Source: Mycobacterium bourgelatii (GTDB taxonomy: Bacteria; Actinomycetota; Actinomycetes; Mycobacteriales; Mycobacteriaceae). From it: a stretch of DNA of 64,000 nt. Within the stretch, counting starts at the first letter, position 1. Each line of letters starts with the position of its first letter. A program made the translations under genes and the position numbers. Below the pieces are notes generated by a model, which was given only the letters and a program-made list of their open reading frames with translations, was not told where the DNA came from and did no database searches. Below are positions 58,211-64,000 of this stretch, piece after piece. Location of the stretch: contig NZ_BLKZ01000001.1 in the NCBI RefSeq assembly GCF_010723575.1, positions 930,001 to 994,000 of the forward strand, written 5' to 3'.

Positions 58211-59968
58211 GTGAGCATCCCGATGGACGGACCGGATAGCGAGCAGGCCCTGCGGCCCGCGTTGCTGGGTCCCGAGCAGCGCGCGTTGGCGTGGGAGCGA
58301 CTCGGTACCGAGCAATTCGACGTGGTGGTCATCGGCGGCGGCGTGGTGGGTGCCGGAAGCGCGTTGGACGCCGCTACCCGTGGCCTCAAGGTGGCGTTGG
58401 TCGAGGCGCGTGACTTCGCCTCCGGAACGTCCAGTCGGTCGTCGAAGATGTTCCACGGCGGCCTGCGCTATCTGGAGCAATTGGAATTCGGCCTGGTGCG
58501 CGAGGCGCTCTACGAGCGCGAGTTGTCGCTGACCACGCTGGCGCCGCACTTGGTAAAGCCGTTGCCGTTCCTGTTCCCGCTCACCAAGCGGCTGTGGGAA
58601 CGCCCGTACATTGCCGCCGGCATTTTCCTGTACGACAGCCTGGGTGGAGCGAAATCCGTTCCCGCGCAGAAACATTGCACCCGGGCCGGTGCGCTGCGGC
58701 TGAGCCCGGGTCTGAAGCGCAGCTCGCTGATCGGCGGCATCCGCTACTACGACACCGTCGTCGACGACGCCCGGCACACGATGACCGTCGCGCGCACCGC
58801 CGCCCATTACGGCGCCGTGGTGCGATCCTCCAGCCAGGTGGTGGCGCTGCTGCGGGAAGGGGATCGGGTCACCGGCGTTCGCGTCCGCGACTCCGAGGAC
58901 GGCGCGATCACCGAGGTGCGCGGCCACGTCGTGATCAATGCGACCGGCGTGTGGACCGACGAAATCCAGGCCCTGTCCAAGCAGCGCGGGCGGTTCAAAG
59001 TCCGCGCATCCAAGGGCGTGCACGTGGTGGTGCCGCGCGACCGCATTGTCAGCGACGTCGCGATCATCCTGCGCACCGAGAAGTCGGTGATGTTCGTCAT
59101 CCCGTGGGGCAGCCACTGGATCATCGGGACCACCGACACCGACTGGAATCTCGACCTGGCGCACCCGGCGGCCACCAAGGCCGACATCGACTACATCCTC
59201 AGCACGGTCAACACCGTGCTGGCCGTCCCGCTGACGCATGCCGACATCGACGGCGTCTACGCCGGACTGCGGCCGCTGCTGGCCGGGGAGTCCGAGGAGA
59301 CGTCCAAGCTGTCCCGCGAGCACGCCGTGGCCGTACCCGCGCCCGGCCTGGTCGCCATCGCGGGCGGCAAGTACACCACCTACCGGGTGATGGCCGCCGA
59401 CGCCGTCGACGCCGCAGCGGAGTTCATTCCGACCAGGGTCGCCCCGTCGATCACCAAGAAGGTGCCGCTGCTGGGCGCCGACGGCTACTTCGCGCTCATC
59501 AACCAAACCGAGAAGGTCGGTGCCACAAGGGGTTTGCACCCCTACCGGGTTCGCCATCTGCTGGACCGGTACGGTTCGCTGATCGACGAGGTGCTGGCCT
59601 TGGCCGTCAAAGACTCCAGCCTGCTCGGCCCGATCAAGGAGGCGCCGGGCTACCTGAAGGTGGAAGCGCTGTACGCCGTGGTCGCCGAGGGCGCGTTGCA
59701 CCTCGAGGACATCCTGGCGCGCCGGATGCGGATCTCCATCGAGTACTCGCACCGCGGGGTGGACTGCGCCCAGGAGGTCGCCGAAATCGTCGCCCCCGTC
59801 CTGGGATGGAGCCCGGCGGACGTCGAACGCGAAGTGGCCAACTACAAGGCGCGGGTGGAGGCCGAGGTGTTGTCCCAAGCGCAGCCCGACGACGTTTCGG
59901 CAGACATGCTGCGGGCCAGTGCCCCCGAGGCCCGGGCCGAGATCCTCGAGCCGGTGCCGCTCGATTGA
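58211..59968 (+). CDS. glpD2: Glycerol-3-phosphate dehydrogenase
   Basis: A 585-residue membrane-associated flavoenzyme oxidising glycerol-3-phosphate to dihydroxyacetone phosphate with electrons to quinone. The FAD motif is VVVIGGGVVGAGSALDAATR, followed by SGTSSRSSKMFHGGLRYLEQ, typical of GlpD. PWGSHWIIGTTDTDWN and GLVAIAGGKYTTYRVMA complete the FAD domain. The C-terminal DAO_C helical domain lies after residue 430. GTG 58211 is preceded by AGGAG. In H37Rv phoY1 (Rv3301c) follows this gene as I recall; here the pseudouridine synthase follows after 13 nt. Confidence 0.96.
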   Translation: MSIPMDGPDSEQALRPALLGPEQRALAWERLGTEQFDVVVIGGGVVGAGSALDAATRGLKVALVEARDFASGTSSRSSKMFHGGLRYLEQLEFGLVREALYERELSLTTLAPHLVKPLPFLFPLTKRLWERPYIAAGIFLYDSLGGAKSVPAQKHCTRAGALRLSPGLKRSSLIGGIRYYDTVVDDARHTMTVARTAAHYGAVVRSSSQVVALLREGDRVTGVRVRDSEDGAITEVRGHVVINATGVWTDEIQALSKQRGRFKVRASKGVHVVVPRDRIVSDVAIILRTEKSVMFVIPWGSHWIIGTTDTDWNLDLAHPAATKADIDYILSTVNTVLAVPLTHADIDGVYAGLRPLLAGESEETSKLSREHAVAVPAPGLVAIAGGKYTTYRVMAADAVDAAAEFIPTRVAPSITKKVPLLGADGYFALINQTEKVGATRGLHPYRVRHLLDRYGSLIDEVLALAVKDSSLLGPIKEAPGYLKVEALYAVVAEGALHLEDILARRMRISIEYSHRGVDCAQEVAEIVAPVLGWSPADVEREVANYKARVEAEVLSQAQPDDVSADMLRASAPEARAEILEPVPLD

Positions 59969-59981
59969 GCCAGATGAGCCA

Positions 59982-60851
59982 GTGGTGAGGGCCGCGCCGC
60001 TGCCGGTTCGCGACGGCTTGGGACCGGCACGGGTGCGCCTGCATGGCGGGCCCGTGCTCGCCGAGTTGGCCGCCCGGTTCGGGGACGCGGCGCGGACGAA
60101 AGTCCTTGCCGGAGAAGTGGTTGACGCCGACGGCGATGTTGTCGACGATCGTACCGTGCTGCCCGCCGGGGCGAGCGTTTATCTGTATCGGGACCTGCCG
60201 GACGAGGTGCCGGTGCCGTATGACATACCCGTGCTGTATCAAGACGCCAACATTGTGGTCGTCGACAAGCCGCACTTCCTGGCCACCATGCCCCGCGGGC
60301 GGCATGTCGCGCAGACTGCGCTGGTGCGGCTGCGCCGGGAACTGGACCTGCCCGAACTGAGCCCGGCCCACCGACTTGACCGGCTCACCGCCGGGGTGTT
60401 GCTGTTCACCACCCGACGCGAGCTTCGTGGCCCCTACCAGACGCTGTTCGCCCGCGGCGCCGTGGCCAAGACCTACCTGGCCCGGGCGGCGGTGGATCCA
60501 ACGCTGACGCTACCGCGGGTGGTCCGCAGCCGGATCGTCAAGCGCCGGGGCAACTTACAGGCGGTGACCGAACCGGGCCCGCCCAACGCGGAAACCCTGG
60601 TCGAACTGGTCACACCCGACGGCTTGTACCGGCTGACGCCGCGCACCGGACGCACCCATCAGCTGCGCGTGCACATGGCTTCGCTGGGGATACCGATATG
60701 CGGAGATCCGTTGTATCCCAACGTCGTGGCGGTTCCAGACGACGATTTCAGCACACCGCTGCAGCTGTTGGCGCAGCGCATCGAGTTTGTCGACCCGATC
60801 ACCGGCTCACGCCGGGAGTTCATGAGCAACAGGGAGTTACGACATGGGTGA
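59982..60851 (+). CDS. RluA-family pseudouridine synthase (Rv3300c-like)
   Basis: A 289-residue RNA-modifying enzyme. The catalytic Asp is in LSPAHRLDRLTAGVLLF. DIPVLYQDANIVVVDKPHFL is the family's N-terminal strand-turn, and LTPRTGRTHQLRVHMASLGIPI and CGDPLYPN are its C-terminal signatures. The first 60 residues are divergent from the standard S4 domain. The RNA target (rRNA or tRNA site) is not predictable. Start GTG 59982 or 59985. Its end overlaps the atsB ATG by 8 nt. Confidence 0.92.
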   Translation: MVRAAPLPVRDGLGPARVRLHGGPVLAELAARFGDAARTKVLAGEVVDADGDVVDDRTVLPAGASVYLYRDLPDEVPVPYDIPVLYQDANIVVVDKPHFLATMPRGRHVAQTALVRLRRELDLPELSPAHRLDRLTAGVLLFTTRRELRGPYQTLFARGAVAKTYLARAAVDPTLTLPRVVRSRIVKRRGNLQAVTEPGPPNAETLVELVTPDGLYRLTPRTGRTHQLRVHMASLGIPICGDPLYPNVVAVPDDDFSTPLQLLAQRIEFVDPITGSRREFMSNRELRHG

Positions 60852-63759
60852 AGAAAACGCACTCGTCATCGTCGCGGGGTATCAGAGCATTGACGCCGCG
60901 CGAAAGGACTTCGAGAACCTCAACGGCAAGGCCAAGGCCAAGGCGATCGAGTTGCACGGCGCGGTGCTTGTCGGCAAGGACGCCGACGGCAACGCCGTCC
61001 TGCTCGACACCGGAAATCGGTTGGGCCGCCGCGGCGCCGCGTGGGGAGCCGGGGCGGGCTTGGCCGTCGGCCTGTTCTCGCCCGCCCTGCTGGCTTCGAC
61101 CCTATTGGGCGCGGCCGCCGGTGCGGTGGCGGGCACCTTCGCGAACTACCGGATCAAGAGTGGGCTGGCCGACAAGATCGGGGAAGCGCTGGCGGCCGGC
61201 AGTGGCCTGATCATCGCCGTGACACCCGCGCCGGGGCGGCTGGCCGTGCAGCAGACATTGGCCGGCTCGCCGATGAAATCACTTGCCGAACTGAGTCATA
61301 CGACCCTGCGTAGCTTCGGTTCGGCGCTCGAACAGGCGATGGGCAAGTTCAACCCGGACCGCACCAAGCTGCCGATAGCCCAACGCAGTTTCGGCGGGAC
61401 GATCGGCCGCACGGTGGGGGAGTCGGTCGGTGACTGGACGATCGTCCCGGGCGCCAGTGCACCCGAGGGCGCACCGAATGTGTTGATCGTGCTGATTGAC
61501 GACGCCGGGTTCGGCGGTCCGGACACCTTCGGTGGCGGCATTTCGACGCCGACGCTGTCGCGCATCGCAGAAAATGGGTTGGCCTACAACCGTTTCCATG
61601 TGACCGCGGTGTGCTCGCCGACCCGTGCGGCGCTGTTGACCGGCCGCAACCACCACCGCGTCGGCTTCGGTTCGGTCTGCGAGTTCCCCGGCCCGTACCC
61701 GGGATACTCGACGGTCAAGCCGCGCAGCTGCGCCGCACTGCCCCGCATTTTGCGTGACAACGGTTATGTGACAGCCGCTTTCGGCAAATGGCACCTTACT
61801 CCGGACAACGTCCAGGGAGCGGCCGGACCATTCGACAACTGGCCGCTGGGTTGGGGATTTGACCACTTCTGGGGCTTTCCCTCCGGTGCCGCGGGCCAGT
61901 ACGACCCGATCATCAGCCAGGACAATTCGGTCTTGGGTATACCAGCGGCGATACCCGAAGCGCCCGAGGGCAAGCCGTACTTCTTCCCCGACGACCTCAC
62001 CGACAAGGCCGTCGAGTGGCTGCACACCGTGCGCGCCCAGAACGCGACGAAGCCCTGGATGATCTACTACTCGACCGGCGCCACCCACGCGCCGCACCAC
62101 GTGTTCAAGGAGTGGGCCGACAAATACAAGGGGAAGTTCGACGAAGGCTGGGATGTGTACCGGCAGAAAACATTCGAACGCCAGAAGCAACTCGGGATCA
62201 TCCCGCCGGACACCGAGCTCACCGAACGGCCGGACCTGTTCCCGGCGTGGGACAGCCTCTCGGAGACCCAACGCAAACTCTTTGCCCGGCAGATGGAAGT
62301 GTTCGCCGGATTCTCCGAGAACGCCGACTGGAACGTCGGCCGACTGATCGACGCGATCGACAACCTCGGCGAGTTGGACAACACGCTGATCTTCTACATC
62401 TGGGGCGACAACGGCGCCAGCATGGAAGGGACCAATACCGGTTCGTTCAACGAGATGACGTTCATCAACGGTCTCGACCTGGACGCCGAGCATCAGTTGG
62501 AACTCATCGAGCAGTACGGCGGGATGGAAGCGCTGGGCGACGAATTTACCGCCCCGCACTTCGCGTCGCCCTGGGCGCACGCGAATAACACGCCGCTGCA
62601 ATGGGGCAAGCAGATGGCCAGCCATCTGGGCGGCACCCGCGACCCCATGGTGGTCGCCTGGCCGAGCCGGATCCCGCGCGGCACCGGCATCCGCGAGCAG
62701 TTCACCCATTGCATCGACATCGCGCCAACGGTGTTGGAGGCCATCGGTTTACCGCAGCCGGACACGGTCGACGGCGTGGAGCAGGAACCGATGGACGGCA
62801 CGAGCTTCGTGCACACCTTCGACAACCCCGCCGCCGAAGAGCGGCACACCGTGCAGTACTTCGAAAACTTCGGCAGCCGCGCCATTTACAAGGACGGCTG
62901 GTGGGCGTGTGCGCGACTGGACAAGGCGCCGTGGGATCTGTCGCCGCAGACGATGCAGCGCTTTGCCCCTGGCGTATACGACCCGGACAAAGACATTTGG
63001 GAGCTCTATTACCTGCCCGACGACTTCTCGCAGGCGCACAACCTAGCGGACAAACACCCGGACAAACTTGCCGAGCTGCAAGAGCTGTGGTGGCAGGAGG
63101 CGGAGAAGAACCGGGTGCTGCCGCTACTCGGCGGGCTTGCGGTGATGTACGGCGACCTGCCGCCGCTGCCCACCACCACCCGGTTCAGCTTCCAGGGCGG
63201 CGTGCAGAACATTCAACGCGGCATGGTGCCACGCATCTTCGGTCGCTCCTATGCCATCGAGGCGCGGCTGCACGTACCGGAGGGTGGGGCGCAGGGGGTG
63301 ATCGTCGCCAACGCCGACTTCATGGGCGGATTCGCGTTGTGGGTGGACGAGGAGCACCGGCTGCACCACACCTATTCGTTCCTCGGCGTCGAGACGTATC
63401 GGCAGGTGTCCACCGAGCCGATCCCGACGGGTGACGTCACGGTGCGTATGCTGTTCGAAACCGCGCAGCCGGTGGTGGGTTCCGGTGGGCGCGTGACGCT
63501 TTGGGCCGACGATCGATTGATCGGCGACGGTGAGTTGCCGCAGACGGTGAGCCTGGCCTTCACGTCCTACGCCGGGTTGGACGTCGGTCGCGACAACGGA
63601 CTCGTTGTCGACCGCGACTACGAGGACAAGGCTCCCTATGCATTCACCGGAACCGTCAAAGAGGTGATTTTCGACCTCAAGCCGGTTCCGCCGGCCGCCG
63701 AGCACGCGTTGCACGAGCACGCCTCCATCCAGGCGGTCGGGCGGGGCGCGGCCAACTAG
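60844..63759 (+). CDS. atsB: Arylsulfatase AtsB with N-terminal glycine-zipper domain
   Basis: A 971-residue protein. The sulfatase core (about 200-770) holds the formylglycine site Cys257 in VCSPTRAALLTGRNHHRVG. Metal ligands are in VLIVLIDDAGFGG and in FYIWGDNGAS, and the catalytic His region is FGKWHLTPDN. A Cys-type site needs a formylglycine-generating enzyme. Residues 1-160 are a separate DUF1269-like domain with the glycine-rich hydrophobic stretch RGAAWGAGAGLAVGLFSPAL and LLGAAAGAVAGTFA, which may insert in a membrane. The end (from 780) is a beta-rich lectin-like domain. Length matches Rv3299c. No Sec signal is seen. Confidence 0.93.
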   Translation: MGEENALVIVAGYQSIDAARKDFENLNGKAKAKAIELHGAVLVGKDADGNAVLLDTGNRLGRRGAAWGAGAGLAVGLFSPALLASTLLGAAAGAVAGTFANYRIKSGLADKIGEALAAGSGLIIAVTPAPGRLAVQQTLAGSPMKSLAELSHTTLRSFGSALEQAMGKFNPDRTKLPIAQRSFGGTIGRTVGESVGDWTIVPGASAPEGAPNVLIVLIDDAGFGGPDTFGGGISTPTLSRIAENGLAYNRFHVTAVCSPTRAALLTGRNHHRVGFGSVCEFPGPYPGYSTVKPRSCAALPRILRDNGYVTAAFGKWHLTPDNVQGAAGPFDNWPLGWGFDHFWGFPSGAAGQYDPIISQDNSVLGIPAAIPEAPEGKPYFFPDDLTDKAVEWLHTVRAQNATKPWMIYYSTGATHAPHHVFKEWADKYKGKFDEGWDVYRQKTFERQKQLGIIPPDTELTERPDLFPAWDSLSETQRKLFARQMEVFAGFSENADWNVGRLIDAIDNLGELDNTLIFYIWGDNGASMEGTNTGSFNEMTFINGLDLDAEHQLELIEQYGGMEALGDEFTAPHFASPWAHANNTPLQWGKQMASHLGGTRDPMVVAWPSRIPRGTGIREQFTHCIDIAPTVLEAIGLPQPDTVDGVEQEPMDGTSFVHTFDNPAAEERHTVQYFENFGSRAIYKDGWWACARLDKAPWDLSPQTMQRFAPGVYDPDKDIWELYYLPDDFSQAHNLADKHPDKLAELQELWWQEAEKNRVLPLLGGLAVMYGDLPPLPTTTRFSFQGGVQNIQRGMVPRIFGRSYAIEARLHVPEGGAQGVIVANADFMGGFALWVDEEHRLHHTYSFLGVETYRQVSTEPIPTGDVTVRMLFETAQPVVGSGGRVTLWADDRLIGDGELPQTVSLAFTSYAGLDVGRDNGLVVDRDYEDKAPYAFTGTVKEVIFDLKPVPPAAEHALHEHASIQAVGRGAAN

Positions 63760-63813
63760 TCCGAATGCCGTTGGCGCGGTGGGCGGACGGGGTCAGCCTT
63801 GGGGAAGCCCTAG

Positions 63814-64000
63814 TCAGCCATGGTGTCTAGGGCAGAACGCGGCGATGCTCAGGCCGACGAAGAACCCGGCGTGATAGCCGTCCAGCTTGCCGCTGTTGGT
63901 CAATTCGGTCGCGATGTCACCCTTTGGCCTGCCTTGGTCGAGTTCATTGCAGACTTGGTGGCCGGCGAGGATCGCCGCTTGCGGCGAGGCGAACTTGATG
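63814..64000 (-). CDS. DUF732 family protein, C-terminal part (runs off the window)
   Basis: The minus strand reads, up to the window edge, IKFASPQAAILAGHQVCNEL, then GDIATELTNSGKLDGYHAGF and FVGLSIAAFCPRHHG, followed by TGA at 63816-63814. The two Cys and the spacing fit the DUF732 secreted family seen also at 5695-6129. Only 62 codons are present; the signal peptide would lie beyond the right edge. Convergent with atsB after 54 nt. Confidence 0.8.
   Translation of the reverse strand, partial: IKFASPQAAILAGHQVCNELDQGRPKGDIATELTNSGKLDGYHAGFFVGLSIAAFCPRHHG

Overview
The window is chromosomal DNA of a slow-growing Mycobacterium related to the M. tuberculosis / M. kansasii group. High GC content, GTG starts, 1-4 nt operon overlaps, PE, PPE and PE_PGRS genes, sapM, sigJ, lpdA and atsB all support this. 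From memory of H37Rv, the order matches Rv3359 to Rv3299c in reverse orientation. No database was consulted, so comparisons with H37Rv are recalled knowledge. No tRNA, rRNA, CRISPR array or intact insertion sequence was seen.

Layout. 1-12 kb: the 3' part of a PPE-MPTR gene, a 106-bp tandem repeat, an old-yellow-enzyme oxidoreductase, folD with a small membrane protein, a secreted DUF732 protein, a BBE-type flavoprotein and a large PE_PGRS gene. 12-20 kb: a LuxR/ATPase regulator, then the sulfur operon metC-metX-methyltransferase behind a clear SAM-IV riboswitch, and icd1. 20-32 kb: a hydrolase, trpS, a BrkB-like membrane protein, nagA-sugI, dacB1, a MerR-VIT/VWA operon with a perfect dyad operator, a class III aminotransferase, a 57-bp tandem repeat array and sigJ. 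32-41 kb: a CMD protein next to sigJ, a small condensation-domain-like gene, an SCO6745-like gene, the sdhCDAB operon, and the nucleoside-salvage operon cdd-deoA-add. 41-47 kb: a cluster of PE genes with hydrophobic tails (one broken by two frameshifts), and a PE-ASCH-hydrolase operon. 47-56 kb: the Rv3311-like acidic protein, sapM, upp, deoD-pmmB, amiB1-amiA1 and an AbiEi/DUF559-type gene bracketed by 56-bp hairpin repeats. 56-64 kb: a GGCT-like protein, lpdA, glpD2, a pseudouridine synthase, atsB and a truncated DUF732 gene.

The core genes serve central metabolism: succinate dehydrogenase, isocitrate dehydrogenase, methionine synthesis, one-carbon folate chemistry, purine/pyrimidine salvage (cdd, deoA, add, deoD, upp, pmmB), amino-sugar use and glycerol-3-phosphate oxidation. 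Lineage-variable parts (PE/PPE genes, tandem repeats, MerR-VIT/VWA, hairpin repeats) sit between these conserved blocks. Several H37Rv elements expected by synteny are absent: relJK next to folD, the moaX/IS/vapBC44 island next to sigJ, and phoY1 next to glpD2.

The least explained signals are a 56-bp near-palindromic repeat present three times (two copies bracketing a putative endonuclease gene), the PE-with-membrane-tail cluster, and the MerR/VIT-VWA operon with its symmetrical promoter-operator.
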